From: Rubritepida flocculans DSM 14296 | GTDB taxonomy: Bacteria; Pseudomonadota; Alphaproteobacteria; Acetobacterales; Acetobacteraceae | Assembly (NCBI RefSeq): GCF_000425365.1 | Contig: NZ_AUDH01000014.1 | Location: 20,042 to 84,041, forward strand | Direction of reading: 5' to 3' | DNA: 64,000 nt | In this document: in pieces, positions 1-7,786 of the stretch | How the letters are laid out: the number at the start of each line of letters is the position of its first letter | Position numbering within the stretch: the stretch's first letter is position 1 | Notes under the pieces: generated by a model | Seen by the model: the letters and a program-made list of their open reading frames with translations, nothing else | Database searches by the model: none | Told to the model about the DNA's origin: nothing | Program-made: the position numbers and the translations under genes

Positions 1-140
1 GCCTCACCCAGCCGCTGGTCGCGGGGCAGAGCGTGCCCGTCACCCTGCGCTTCGAACGCGCCGGCGAGGTGACCATCCAGCTCGCCGTACAGGCGGCCGG
101 GGCGCGGCAGATGCAGATGGGGCAGGGGCATCGCCATTGA
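1..140 (+). CDS. Copper chaperone PCu(A)C family, C-terminal fragment
   Basis: Only the last 45 codons are inside the window; reading starts at base 3 and the TGA is at 138-140. The tail has the alternating pattern of the PCu(A)C beta-sandwich (a QPLVAGQSVPVTLRFERAG stretch followed by a short beta strand), and it ends in a Met/His-rich tail (QMQMGQGHRH), typical of periplasmic copper-binding proteins that deliver Cu(I) to cytochrome oxidase. The assignment rests on this short segment, so the family is likely but the exact role is inferred. The start, signal peptide and HxxM metal site lie upstream of the window. Confidence 0.6.
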   Translation, partial: LTQPLVAGQSVPVTLRFERAGEVTIQLAVQAAGARQMQMGQGHRH

Positions 141-242
141 TGCGGCGCCATGCAGGGCGCTCATGACATTTCCTTCATCAGTACCTTGCCATATTGGGGG
201 CGCCCGGCCATCTGCCGGGCGCTTTCAACCAAGGAGCCCCCC

Positions 243-275
243 ATGACCCCCAGCCACCGCGAGCCCGCCCGATGA
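243..275 (+). other. 10-codon leader ORF with strong Shine-Dalgarno
   Basis: ATG at 243 is preceded at good spacing by AAGGAG (230-235) and opens a ten-residue frame (MTPSHREPAR). Its TGA (273-275) overlaps the ATG (272) of the following membrane protein in an ATGA junction. The downstream gene has no comparable ribosome site of its own, so translation may be coupled through this short ORF. Whether the peptide itself matters is unknown. Confidence 0.4.
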
Positions 276-946
276 GGCGCTGGGTTCCCTTCGCCATCGC
301 GGGCTTCATGCTCACGCCCTTCGCGCTCTGGGCGCTGTTCTCGGCGCTGGGCATCCGCTCCGGCTTCGAGGGGCTGCACAGCCCGGTGGGCTGGGCGCTG
401 TTCCTCGCCTCGCTGCCGCTGGCGGGGCTGTTCTGGATCCAGAACCTGCGGCAGATGGGCGACTCCATGGGCGCGCCCTCGCGGGTCTCGGCCGCGGCGC
501 GGCTCGCCGCCCTGCTGCCCTGGGCCATCGCGGGCATCGGGCTTGCGGGCGCCGCCTGGCTCTTCTCGGCCGGGGAGGGGGCGGGGGTGGCCCTGCTGGT
601 GGGCGCAGCCGCGCTGGCTCTCGCGCTGCTGGGCGGGCTCGCCGCCCGCGCGCCGGTGGAGCCGCCCGTCTCCGGCGTGCCCGTCGAGGACGGCGCGGCG
701 ATGGACGCCCAGGGCCGCGCCTGGCTGCTGGCCATCGGCAATGTCGCGATGGCCCTCGCGCTGGCCGCCTATTACTGGACGCCCTGGGTGCTGCTCTGGG
801 CGGTGGGGGCCCTGGTGCCGCTCGCCTTCGTCGCCATGTTGGCGCTGTGCTGGTGGGCCACCCTGATCCCCGCGACCTCCACGCCGCCCGCCGCGCGGCC
901 CCCGCGCCCGGCGAACGAGGAGGCGCGCCCCGCCCGCGCGGCCTGA
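272..946 (+). CDS. Polytopic membrane protein of unknown function
   Basis: The protein is 224 residues and strongly hydrophobic, with about six predicted membrane helices (roughly 5-27, 39-57, 80-98, 103-122, 150-168 and 172-198). A Pro/Ala/Arg-rich cytoplasmic-looking tail follows. No catalytic motif or known family is recognised. The ATG at 272 was chosen because residues encoded upstream (from 194) are Pro/Gly-rich and the membrane protein starts naturally at MRRWVPF. It overlaps the stop of a ten-codon leader (ATGA). The cobB-like gene begins 14 bases after its stop, so the two are probably co-transcribed. Confidence 0.6.
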   Translation: MRRWVPFAIAGFMLTPFALWALFSALGIRSGFEGLHSPVGWALFLASLPLAGLFWIQNLRQMGDSMGAPSRVSAAARLAALLPWAIAGIGLAGAAWLFSAGEGAGVALLVGAAALALALLGGLAARAPVEPPVSGVPVEDGAAMDAQGRAWLLAIGNVAMALALAAYYWTPWVLLWAVGALVPLAFVAMLALCWWATLIPATSTPPAARPPRPANEEARPARAA

Positions 947-960
947 GGGGGGGTGCGGCG

Positions 961-1653
961 GTGAACCTCGTCGTCCTCACCGGCGCGGGGATTTCGGCCG
1001 AGAGCGGGCTCGCCACCTTCCGCGACCTGGGCGGCATCTGGAGCCAGGTGCGGCTCGAGGAGGTGGCGACCCCCGAGGCCTTCGCCGCCGATCCCGCGCG
1101 GGTGCAGGGCTTCTACAACGCGCGGCGCGCGCAGCTTTTCCGCGTCGCGCCCAACCCGGCCCATCTGGCCCTGGCGCGGCTCGACGCGCTCTGGACGCGC
1201 GGCGATTTCCTGCTCGTCACCCAGAACGTGGACGACCTGCACGAGCGCGCCGGCGCCCGCCGCCTGCTGCACATGCATGGCGAGCTGCGCCGCGCCCGCT
1301 GCCTTGCCTGCGGCGAGGACCACCCTTGGCTGGAGGACATCGCCCCGCACTCCGCCTGCCCCGGCTGCGGGGCGGCGGGGCGGCTGCGCCCGCATGTCGT
1401 CTGGTTCGGCGAGATGCCGCTGCACATGGCGCGCATCCAGGAGGCGCTGGCCGGCTGCGACCTCTTCGTCTCCATCGGCACCTCGGGCCGGGTCTGGCCC
1501 GCCGCGGGCTTCGTGGCCGAGCTGCGCGGCCGGGCGCGGACGCTCGAGATCAACCTCGAACCCTCGGAGGGCGCCTCGCTCTTCGACGAGACCCGGCATG
1601 GCCCCGCGAGCCGCCTCGTGCCCGCCTGGGTGGAGGAGATGCTGACCGCATGA
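961..1653 (+). CDS. cobB: NAD-dependent protein deacylase, sirtuin CobB
   Basis: This 230-residue class III sirtuin removes acyl groups from protein lysines using NAD+. Visible motifs are GAGISAESGLATFR at the N-terminus, TQNVDDLH (87-94), the catalytic His in HMHGE (His106), a four-cysteine zinc knuckle (Cys114, 117, 133, 136), and PHVVWFGE (144-151). Tyr52 and Arg55 in FYNARR match the residues that give E. coli CobB its desuccinylase activity, so both deacetylation and desuccinylation are expected. The start is a GTG at 961, where sirtuin homology begins; the upstream in-frame residues are low-complexity. A palindromic repeat begins six bases after the stop. Confidence 0.93.
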   Translation: MNLVVLTGAGISAESGLATFRDLGGIWSQVRLEEVATPEAFAADPARVQGFYNARRAQLFRVAPNPAHLALARLDALWTRGDFLLVTQNVDDLHERAGARRLLHMHGELRRARCLACGEDHPWLEDIAPHSACPGCGAAGRLRPHVVWFGEMPLHMARIQEALAGCDLFVSIGTSGRVWPAAGFVAELRGRARTLEINLEPSEGASLFDETRHGPASRLVPAWVEEMLTA

Positions 1654-1658
1654 TCCGC

Positions 1659-1788
1659 CTCATGCCAGCGGCCGCTGATCTCGACTCCTTAAAAGTCCGT
1701 GCGGCCGCTGGTATGCCTTTGTTTCGGCGCGCAGCCGCCACACCAACCCTGCGCGCGATACGCTCGGCTTGTCATGCCGACCGTATCA
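1659..1788 (-). repeat. Family A palindromic intergenic element, copy A1
   Basis: A degenerate copy of a dispersed element. Read on the minus strand it starts with TGATACGGTCGGCATG at 1788, continues through a second arm (GACAAGCCGAGCGTATC), GCGCGCAGGGTTGG and a GCGGCTGCGCGC block, and ends in paired AGCGGCCGC motifs and GGCATGAG. It matches the copies at 6904 and 61188 over most of its length. It lies just after cobB, and its outer end carries the start codon of the next gene, the serine protease (ATG at 1788). Confidence 0.85.
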
Positions 1789-2561
1789 TGCCCTCGGCCG
1801 CTCGCCGTGACGCGGGCGAAAGCGGCCGCTGGCGTCATGCCGCGCTGATCGTCGCGCTGCTGCTGCTGGCCGCCGGCCCGGCGCTCGCCCAGGGCAAGCC
1901 CGGCGCGCCCCCGCCCGCCCCGGCCCTGCCCGGCATCGGCTCGGAGGACCCGCGCCGCGTGGTGAGCCCGCGCGAGATGCCCTGGGCGGCGCTCGGCCGG
2001 GTGGTGACGGGGCTGGGCAGCCGCTGCACCGGCACCCTCATCGCGCCCGACCAGGTGCTGACGGCCGCGCATTGCCTCGTCGCGCCCGGCAGCCTCGCCT
2101 TCGCCCACCCGCACGCGGTCCTCTTCCTGCTCGGCTATGAGCGAGGGGCCTTCCGGGCGCGGGCGCGCGTCGCCCATTACCGCATGGGCCTGGGCTACGA
2201 TCCGGTGAGCGGCGGCCCGGCGCGCGAGGACTGGGCCATCCTCACCCTCGAAACCCCCCTGCCAGGGCCCTTCCTGCCCCTGCTCGATCGCCCGCCCCCG
2301 CCGCGCAGCCCCCTCATGCTTGGCGGCTACCAGGCCGATGCGCCCGAGGTGCTGCAGGCGGACCTGGACTGCCGACTCCTCGAGGCGCGCGACGGCGTGC
2401 TGCTGCACGATTGCGCGGGCACGCGCGGCGCCTCGGGCGGGCCAGTCCTCACCCGCACCCGGGACGGCTGGGCCGTGGCCGGCGTCGCCTCCCGCGTCGC
2501 CCGCGACCTCGCCCTCGGCGCCGCCGCATCCATCGAGGCGGTGCAGGAGGCACTCCGGTAG
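1788..2561 (+). CDS. Secreted trypsin-like serine protease (S1 family)
   Basis: This 257-residue protein has a signal peptide (about residues 1-35, with a VALLLLAAGPALAQ core) and a chymotrypsin-fold catalytic triad. The His lies in LTAAHC (His95), the Asp in EDWAIL (Asp148) and the Ser in GASGGP (Ser216). Cys80 and Cys96 flank the His as in bacterial S1 proteases. The substrate is unknown; the protein should act in the periplasm or outside. The ATG at 1788 is the last in-frame ATG before the signal peptide and overlaps the end of repeat copy A1, so its expression context comes from the repeat. The TAG stop at 2559-2561 is the outer end of the hairpin array that follows. Confidence 0.88.
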   Translation: MPSAARRDAGESGRWRHAALIVALLLLAAGPALAQGKPGAPPPAPALPGIGSEDPRRVVSPREMPWAALGRVVTGLGSRCTGTLIAPDQVLTAAHCLVAPGSLAFAHPHAVLFLLGYERGAFRARARVAHYRMGLGYDPVSGGPAREDWAILTLETPLPGPFLPLLDRPPPPRSPLMLGGYQADAPEVLQADLDCRLLEARDGVLLHDCAGTRGASGGPVLTRTRDGWAVAGVASRVARDLALGAAASIEAVQEALR

Positions 2562-2840
2562 CGAGGCGAGAACCGGGAAGGGCGTTGCTGGAGAGGGGCG
2601 CCGCCCCTCTCCAGACCTCACCCCGCCAGGAGGCTGTAGCCTCCTGGACCTCGGGCATCAGTCGGGCTTGGGGGGAGGGGCCGACGCGAGCGTTTGGCCC
2701 GGCGGTTCCGCCGGCCCCTCCCCCCGAGCCCGACACGGTTCCGGGTTCCAAGGGGCCACTGCCCCTTGGCGGGATGGGGTGCGGGGAAGGGCAGCGCCCT
2801 TCCCCGGGGGCGCGCCCCTTCCCGGCTCTCGCCTTTGCTA
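2559..2840. repeat. Family B hairpin array with terminal inverted repeats
   Basis: This 282-bp non-coding element lies between convergent genes. Five hairpins follow one another: 2588-2614 (13-bp arms, perfect), 2626-2647 (10-bp arms, perfect), 2663-2732 (21-bp arms, one mismatch), 2748-2769 (9-bp arms) and 2783-2805 (10-bp arms). The whole is bounded by imperfect inverted repeats: TAGCGAGGCGAGAACCGGGA at 2559, and TAGCAAAGGCGAGAGCCGGG read inward from 2840 on the other strand. The outermost TAG on each side is the stop codon of the adjacent gene. It has the look of a MITE-like or REP-like element with no coding capacity. Confidence 0.85.
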
Positions 2841-3236
2841 CTGGTCTTCCTCCTGTTCCAGCCGCGCGATGTCGGCGTCGGAGAGGCCGAAGTGGTGGGC
2901 GATTTCGTGGATCAGCACGTTGCGGACGAGGCGGAACAGGTCTTCGCCCGTCTCGATCCATTCGAGGAGGATGGGTTCGCGGTAGAGCAGGATGGTGTCC
3001 GGCTCGCCGGGGGTGTCGGCGAGGGATTTGCGGGTCAGCGGCGTGCCGCGGTAGAGCCCCGTCAGTTCCCAGGGGCTTTCCAGCTCCATTTCGGCCACCG
3101 TTTCGTCATCGGGGATCTCCTCGACGACGATGGCCGCCCCGCGCACCATCTCGCGCAGCTCGCGGGGGATGGCGGCGAGCGCATCCTCCGCCATCTCCAG
3201 TATGTCCTCGAGGCTCGGGGGCGTGGTCGGGCGCAT
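2838..3236 (-). CDS. Zincin-like metallopeptidase family protein
   Basis: A 132-residue protein of the small bacterial zincin family (PF06262 type). The zinc-binding helix [11 protein letters not shown] starts at residue 110 (His110, Glu111, His114). The N-terminal half carries the family's conserved acidic stretch and the [11 protein letters not shown] segment. Members are cytoplasmic and of unknown physiological substrate. Its TAG stop is the outer end of the right inverted repeat of the hairpin array. It is transcribed divergently from the pterin dehydratase gene that starts 28 bases away. Confidence 0.85.
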   Translation of the reverse strand: MRPTTPPSLEDILEMAEDALAAIPRELREMVRGAAIVVEEIPDDETVAEMELESPWELTGLYRGTPLTRKSLADTPGEPDTILLYREPILLEWIETGEDLFRLVRNVLIHEIAHHFGLSDADIARLEQEEDQ

Positions 3237-3263
3237 GGTGCGTCATCGCATGGGGAGGGCCGG

Positions 3264-3551
3264 ATGGTCGAGAAGCTGGACGAGGCGGCGCGGGCCGCGC
3301 TGCCGGAGCTGTTGCCGGAATGGCGCGTGCTGGAGGGGCGGGACGCGATCCAGCGCGCCTTCCGCTTCCGCGATTTCAACGCCGCCTGGGGCTTCATGGC
3401 GCGCGTCGCCCTGCTGGCCGAGCGGCAGGACCACCACCCCGAGTGGTTCAACGTCTACAACCGCGTCGAGATCACGCTGACCACGCATGACGCAGGCGGG
3501 CTCTCGGCGCGCGACGTGGCGCTCGCCCGCGCCATCGACGCGCTTGTCTGA
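3264..3551 (+). CDS. phhB: 4a-hydroxytetrahydrobiopterin dehydratase (PCD/DCoH)
   Basis: This 95-residue enzyme dehydrates 4a-hydroxytetrahydropterin, recycling the cofactor of aromatic amino acid hydroxylases. The active-site signature is clear: His57-His58-Pro59 followed by [15 protein letters not shown], ending with His75 and the GGLSARD helix start. Length is typical for the family. The ATG at 3264 fits family length; an ATG at 3250 is a weaker alternative. No phenylalanine hydroxylase gene is nearby, so the protein may serve another pterin enzyme. The next gene overlaps its stop. Confidence 0.9.
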   Translation: MVEKLDEAARAALPELLPEWRVLEGRDAIQRAFRFRDFNAAWGFMARVALLAERQDHHPEWFNVYNRVEITLTTHDAGGLSARDVALARAIDALV

Positions 3552-4020
3552 CACGCCCCTCGGCGCGCGGGCGCGCACCGAGGCCATCACCCGCGCGGTG
3601 CTGCGCTGGTGTCTCGCCCAGGGCTGGGCGCCGCTCGCCGAGGTGCCGCTGCCCGACGGGCGGCGGGCGGATGTGCTGGCGATTCGCGCCGATGGCGGGC
3701 TCGTGATCATCGAGGTGAAGTCCGGCGCGCGGGACTATCTGAGCGACGCGAAATGGGGCGACTACGCCGCCTGGTGCGACGCCTTCCTCTTCGCCGTGGA
3801 CCTCGACTTCCCCGAGGCGCTGCTGCCCGCCGAGCCGGGGCTGCTGGTGGTGGCCGGGCGCGAGGCGGCGCTGCGCCGCGCTCCGCCCGAGGCGGCGCTG
3901 GCGCCCGCGCGGCGGCGGGCGCTCACGCTGCGCCTCGCCCGGCTCGCCGCCACCCGGCTCGCCGAGGCCGCGGACCCCGAGGGCGCGGCGGAGCGGCGGG
4001 CGGCGTTGCGCCTCGCCTGA
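3544..4020 (+). CDS. mmcB: MmcB-family DNA repair protein
   Basis: This gene encodes 158 residues from the TTG at 3544, which overlaps the dehydratase stop by eight bases. An ATG at 3487 would lengthen it by 19 Arg/Ser-rich residues and overlap the upstream gene by 65 bases, so it is less likely. The protein has a PD-(D/E)XK nuclease-like core (RRADVLAI, then [15 protein letters not shown], then [16 protein letters not shown]) that is characteristic of MmcB, the Caulobacter protein needed for resistance to mitomycin-type damage. It is expected to act in DNA damage repair or tolerance; the biochemical activity is inferred from the fold. Confidence 0.8.
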   Translation: MSDTPLGARARTEAITRAVLRWCLAQGWAPLAEVPLPDGRRADVLAIRADGGLVIIEVKSGARDYLSDAKWGDYAAWCDAFLFAVDLDFPEALLPAEPGLLVVAGREAALRRAPPEAALAPARRRALTLRLARLAATRLAEAADPEGAAERRAALRLA

Positions 4021-4041
4021 GGCGCGGCCATAAGCCCCGCC

Positions 4042-4971
4042 ATGGCCCATCTCGCGCGGCTCGCCGCCGGCTTCATTCCCTTCACGCCCTACCCCTATCG
4101 CGGCCGGCACGAGCCCTGCGCGCTGTGCGGCGGGGCGGAGACGCTGCCGCTCTCCGCGCATGACCGGCGCCTCAAGCGCCTCGGCACCGTGATCTGCGCC
4201 GGCTGCGGGCTGATCCGCACCGACCCGATGCCGACGGAGGAGGAGCTGGCCGAGTATTACCGCCACCACTACCGGATGGATTACCAGCTCGTCGGCACGA
4301 AGCCGCCGCGGCGGCACCTGGTCCGCACCCGGGCGGAGGCGGCGCGGCGCGTGGCGCTGCTCGCCCCCGTGCTGGGGCCGGGGGCGCGGGTGCTCGACTA
4401 CGGCTCGGGCTCGGGCGAGTTCCTGCAGGCCGGCGCGGCGGCCGGCTGGGCCATGGAGGGGGTGGAGCCGGGCGAGGCCTATGCCGCCCATGCGCGGCGC
4501 CTCGGCGTCACCGTCCATGCCGCCCTGCCCGAGGGGGCGGGGCCCTATGACGCCATCACCTCGCACCATGTGTTCGAGCATCTGCGCGATCCGCTCGCGG
4601 TGCTGCGGCGGCTCGCGGCGGTGCTGAAGCCCGGGGGGGTGCTCTACCTCTCCGTGCCCGACATGGGCCCCAATCCGCGCCCCGCCTTCGACCGGCTGCA
4701 CTTCGCCCATGTGCACGGCTTCGTGCCCGAGACGCTGGACCTTCTGGCCGCGGGCGCCGGGCTCGCGCCCGATCCGCGCTTTCCGCGCGAGCGCACCACC
4801 TGCGTCTATCGCCCCGCCGAGGTGGCCTTCCGCCCGGACCCGACGCTCGCCCCGCGCGTGCGCGCGGGCTTCCGCATGGTGGACCCGATCCGGCATGTGC
4901 TCACCCTCGGCTGGCTCGCGCCCGGCCTCCGCCGCCTCTCGCGCGATCTGCGCGACAGCTTCCGCCGCTGA
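4042..4971 (+). CDS. Class I SAM-dependent methyltransferase with N-terminal zinc ribbon
   Basis: A 309-residue protein. The N-terminus has two CxxC pairs (Cys26/29 and Cys52/55) forming the zinc-binding module found ahead of many sugar or small-molecule methyltransferases. The glycine-rich SAM motif VLDYGSGSGEFL follows at about 112-123, then the EGVEPGEAYAAHAR acidic loop, HHVFEHLRDP, and LKPGGVLYLSVPD, which is typical post-motif III. The substrate is not evident. It is the third of a run of plus-strand genes but has a 21-base gap and its own start, so co-transcription with mmcB is plausible, not proven. Confidence 0.82.
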   Translation: MAHLARLAAGFIPFTPYPYRGRHEPCALCGGAETLPLSAHDRRLKRLGTVICAGCGLIRTDPMPTEEELAEYYRHHYRMDYQLVGTKPPRRHLVRTRAEAARRVALLAPVLGPGARVLDYGSGSGEFLQAGAAAGWAMEGVEPGEAYAAHARRLGVTVHAALPEGAGPYDAITSHHVFEHLRDPLAVLRRLAAVLKPGGVLYLSVPDMGPNPRPAFDRLHFAHVHGFVPETLDLLAAGAGLAPDPRFPRERTTCVYRPAEVAFRPDPTLAPRVRAGFRMVDPIRHVLTLGWLAPGLRRLSRDLRDSFRR

Positions 4972-5032
4972 CTTGCGCAGCCGCGCGGGGCCGTGCCAGC
5001 GTCGCGCCGGTGAGGGACGAAAGGCGTTCGGC

Positions 5033-5353
5033 ATGAAGCGGATGGCGCTGCTGGGGCTGCTGGTGCTGCTGGCGAGCCCGGCGGCGGGGCAGGGCCCCGC
5101 GCCGGTGCTGATCGGCGAGGGGCAGCGCCTCGCGCACCAGTGGTGCGCCAACTGCCACGCCGTGGCGCCCGGCCAGCGCCCGCCCGCCGGGGATGCGGCG
5201 GCGAGCTTCCCCGCCATCGCCGCGCTGCCCTCCACCACCGAGGCCTCCCTGCGCGTCTTCCTCCAGACGCCGCACGCCGGCATGCCCGACTACCGGCTGA
5301 GCCGGACGGAGATGGACGCGCTGGTGTCCTACATCCTCTCGCTGCGCCGCTAG
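5033..5353 (+). CDS. Small class I c-type cytochrome
   Basis: A 106-residue periplasmic monohaem cytochrome. A signal peptide (cut near ASPAAGQ, residue 20) precedes the haem site CANCH (Cys38, Cys41, His42). The distal methionine is likely Met84 in HAGMPDY, and a C-terminal helix (MDALVSYILSL) packs on the haem. It would shuttle electrons in the periplasm. No oxidase or dehydrogenase partner is adjacent. A stem-loop begins two bases after the stop. Confidence 0.88.
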   Translation: MKRMALLGLLVLLASPAAGQGPAPVLIGEGQRLAHQWCANCHAVAPGQRPPAGDAAASFPAIAALPSTTEASLRVFLQTPHAGMPDYRLSRTEMDALVSYILSLRR

Positions 5354-5354
5354 G

Positions 5355-5380
5355 GCGGTTTCCAGACGACCGGGAACCGC
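5355..5380. terminator. Stem-loop after the cytochrome gene
   Basis: GCGGTTTCC (5355-5363) pairs with GGGAACCGC (5372-5380) with one wobble and an eight-base loop, immediately downstream of the cytochrome stop. No T-run follows, so it is a candidate attenuator or Rho-assisted end rather than a classic intrinsic terminator. Confidence 0.4.
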
Positions 5381-5487
5381 TCTCGCCGAGTCGTTCCGAG
5401 CAGCTCGGCGCCATGGCCGATTGCAGCCATGGGCGATCTGCTCCGGGGGGCTCGCCACCCCCGCCCCGCCGGGTGCATGGTGGGGGC

Positions 5488-6906
5488 ATGCAGAACAGCG
5501 AACCCATCTGGCGCCTGGTGGACGAGAAGGCGCAGCCGGCCATCGAGCTGTCCGACCGCGTCTGGGGCATGCCCGAACTCGCCTATGCCGAGACGCGCTC
5601 CGCCGCCGAGCACACGCAGTATCTCGAGCGCGAGGGCTTCCGCGTCACGCAGAACCTCGCCGGCATCCCGACCGCGATGATGGGCGAGGCGGGCGAGGGC
5701 GGGCCCGTCATCGCCATACTGGGCGAGTTCGACGCGCTGCCCGGCCTCTCCAACGAGGCCGGGGTGGCCGAGCCCCGGCCCATCCCCGGCGATGGCAACG
5801 GCCATGGCTGCGGCCACAACCTGCTCGGCGCGGGCTCGCTGCTCGCCGCCACGGCGCTGAAGGAATGGCTGAAGGCGGAGGGCATCCAGGCGCGCGTGCG
5901 CTACTACGGCTGCCCGGCCGAGGAGGGCGGGGCGGCCAAGGGCTTCATGGCCCGTGCGGGCCTGTTCGACGACGTGGATGTCGCGATCTCCTGGCACCCC
6001 TCGGCCTTCGCCGGCGTGAACGAGCCGCTGAGCCTCGCCAACACGCGCATCGACTTCACCTTCACCGGCCGCGCGAGCCATGCGGCGGCGAGCCCGCATC
6101 TGGGGCGCAGCGCGCTCGACGCGGTGGAGCTGATGAGCGTGGGCGTGAACTACCTGCGCGAGCACATCCCGCAGGAGAGCCGCATCCACTACGCCTATCT
6201 CGACGCCGGCGGGGTGGCGCCCAACGTGGTGCAGGCGCGCGCGAAGGTGCGCTACCTGATCCGCGCCGCGGATGTGACGGCGCTCAACGCCCTGGTGCCG
6301 CGCGTGCGCGACATCGCGCAGGGGGCCGCGCTGATGACGGGCACGCGCGTGGAGGCGCGGGTGATCTCGGCCGTCTCCAACCTGCTCGGCAACAGCGTGC
6401 TGGAGCGGACGATGCAGGACAATCTCGACCGCCTCGGCCCGCCCCCCTTCGACGCCGAGGACCGGCGCATCGCCGCCCGGTTCCAGGCCACGCTCTCGGA
6501 GGAGGAGATCGCCAGCGCCTTCCGCAAGATGGGGCTGCCGCGCGACGACTCGCCGCTGACGCAGCGCGTGGTGCCGCTCGAGAGCAGGCGCGCGCCGATG
6601 ATCGGCAGCACCGATGTGGGCGATGTGAGCTGGGTGGTCCCCACCGTGCAGGCGCGGGGCGCGACGCACGCCATCGGCACGCCTCTGCATTCCTGGCAGG
6701 CCACGGCGCAGGGCAAGCTGCCCTACGCGCACAAGGGCATGGTGCATGTGGCGAAGGTGATGGCCGGCACGGCGGTGGACCTGCTGCGCCGGCCCGAGCT
6801 GATCGCCGCCGCGAAGGCCGAGCACCGCGAGCGCAGCGGCGGCAGATACGTCTGCCCGCTGCCCGAGGACGCCACGCCGCCCATCGGCATGTCGCTCGCC
6901 GTGTGA
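5488..6906 (+). CDS. M20 amidohydrolase, AbgB-like aminobenzoyl-glutamate hydrolase
   Basis: The protein has 472 residues. It follows E. coli AbgB closely along its whole length: LGEFDALPGLSNEAG, GNGHGCGHNLLGA (metal ligands), YGCPAEEGGAAK, ISWHPSAFAGVN, ASHAAASPHLGRSALDAV, GGVAPNVVQA and GSTDVGDVSWVVP, then GTPLHSWQ and AHKGM near the end. It should hydrolyse the amide bond of p-aminobenzoyl-glutamate or a related N-acyl amino acid in the cytoplasm. No abgA or abgT is adjacent, so the true substrate is open. The ATG at 5488 matches the AbgB start. The TGA stop is the first three bases of repeat copy A2. Confidence 0.87.
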   Translation: MQNSEPIWRLVDEKAQPAIELSDRVWGMPELAYAETRSAAEHTQYLEREGFRVTQNLAGIPTAMMGEAGEGGPVIAILGEFDALPGLSNEAGVAEPRPIPGDGNGHGCGHNLLGAGSLLAATALKEWLKAEGIQARVRYYGCPAEEGGAAKGFMARAGLFDDVDVAISWHPSAFAGVNEPLSLANTRIDFTFTGRASHAAASPHLGRSALDAVELMSVGVNYLREHIPQESRIHYAYLDAGGVAPNVVQARAKVRYLIRAADVTALNALVPRVRDIAQGAALMTGTRVEARVISAVSNLLGNSVLERTMQDNLDRLGPPPFDAEDRRIAARFQATLSEEEIASAFRKMGLPRDDSPLTQRVVPLESRRAPMIGSTDVGDVSWVVPTVQARGATHAIGTPLHSWQATAQGKLPYAHKGMVHVAKVMAGTAVDLLRRPELIAAAKAEHRERSGGRYVCPLPEDATPPIGMSLAV

Positions 6907-7033
6907 TACGGTCGGCATGGCATGCCGACCGTATCGCGCGCAGGGTTGGCGTGGCGGCTGCGCGCCAAAGCAAGCTCATGCCAGCGGCCGCTCCGCCTTC
7001 TCAGGAGTCGAAATCAGCGGCCGCTGGTATGAG
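6904..7033 (+). repeat. Family A palindromic intergenic element, copy A2
   Basis: A complete copy. The left palindrome is TGATACGGTCGGCATG, one spacer base, then its near-exact complement CATGCCGACCGTATC. Next come GCGCGCAGGGTTGG, GTGGCGGCTGCGCGCC, and a right half with two AGCGGCCGC motifs in inverted orientation around TCAGGAGTCGAAATC, ending in TGGTATGAG. The first TGA is the stop codon of the amidohydrolase. The element sits between two convergent genes. Confidence 0.9.
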
Positions 7034-7050
7034 AGGCGCGGCGGGGCGGC

Positions 7051-7692
7051 CTACTGGCAGCCGTGGAAGCCGCCGTCCGGGAAGGGCGCGAACTCCACCA
7101 CGCCGAGCAGGCTGCCCTGCGCCCCGCCCGGGGCGATGACCAGCGCCGCGCCTTCGGGGAAGGCGCGCCCGGCCACCGCATCGCCGAACACCATGATGCC
7201 CGGCGTGCGGTGGCCCACCAGCACGCGGTTCACCCCCGCGGGCACGGGGGCGGCGAAGAGGCGGCGGTGCTCGGCCAGCACCCGGTCGAGCCGCGGGCCC
7301 GCGTAGTCGTCGGCCAGCAGGCTCTCGGTCACCACCACATTCGCCGCGCCGAAGGCGATCTCCGCCGTGTCGCGCGCGCGATAGACGGGGCCGGCCAGCA
7401 CCGGGAGCTGCACGGGAATGCCGAGCGCGCGCATCCGCGCCGCGATGGCGGCCGACTGCTCCCGCCCGCGCGGGGAGAGGTTGCGCTGCCCCGCGCGGTC
7501 GCCCAGGCGGTAGCTGCGGTCGCAGGGCTCGCCCAGCGTGTCGGCGTGGCGGAAGAACAGCACGAGGCCGCCCGCGCGCAGCCGGGGCAGAAGGCCCGAG
7601 GCCTCGACATCCACGGGCGCCAGGCGTTGCGCCCGGGCGGGGGCGGCGAGCAGCAGGGCGGGAAGCGCCCGCCGAGGGAGGGAGTGGCGCAT
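7051..7692 (-). CDS. Exported histidine phosphatase family protein
   Basis: A 213-residue protein with a short signal peptide (AALLLAAPARAQ-like, cut near residue 22) and a histidine-phosphatase (phosphoglycerate mutase-like) fold. The phospho-accepting His is His49 in VLFFRHAD, a variant of the RHG motif in which Ala replaces Gly. The second catalytic His lies in VLVGHRTPG. The NLSPRGREQ segment and the Y/RARDTAEIAFG helix also match the family. It would act on a phosphoester in the periplasm; the substrate is unknown. It is convergent with the amidohydrolase across repeat A2. Confidence 0.82.
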   Translation of the reverse strand: MRHSLPRRALPALLLAAPARAQRLAPVDVEASGLLPRLRAGGLVLFFRHADTLGEPCDRSYRLGDRAGQRNLSPRGREQSAAIAARMRALGIPVQLPVLAGPVYRARDTAEIAFGAANVVVTESLLADDYAGPRLDRVLAEHRRLFAAPVPAGVNRVLVGHRTPGIMVFGDAVAGRAFPEGAALVIAPGGAQGSLLGVVEFAPFPDGGFHGCQ

Positions 7693-7786
7693 GGGGCGGG
7701 GAGTGGGCCGCCCCGGAGGAATGTCAAGCCTCGCGCCGGGCGCATCGGGGGTGGACGGGCCCGCAGGCGCCGCCGCCCCCCAGCGC

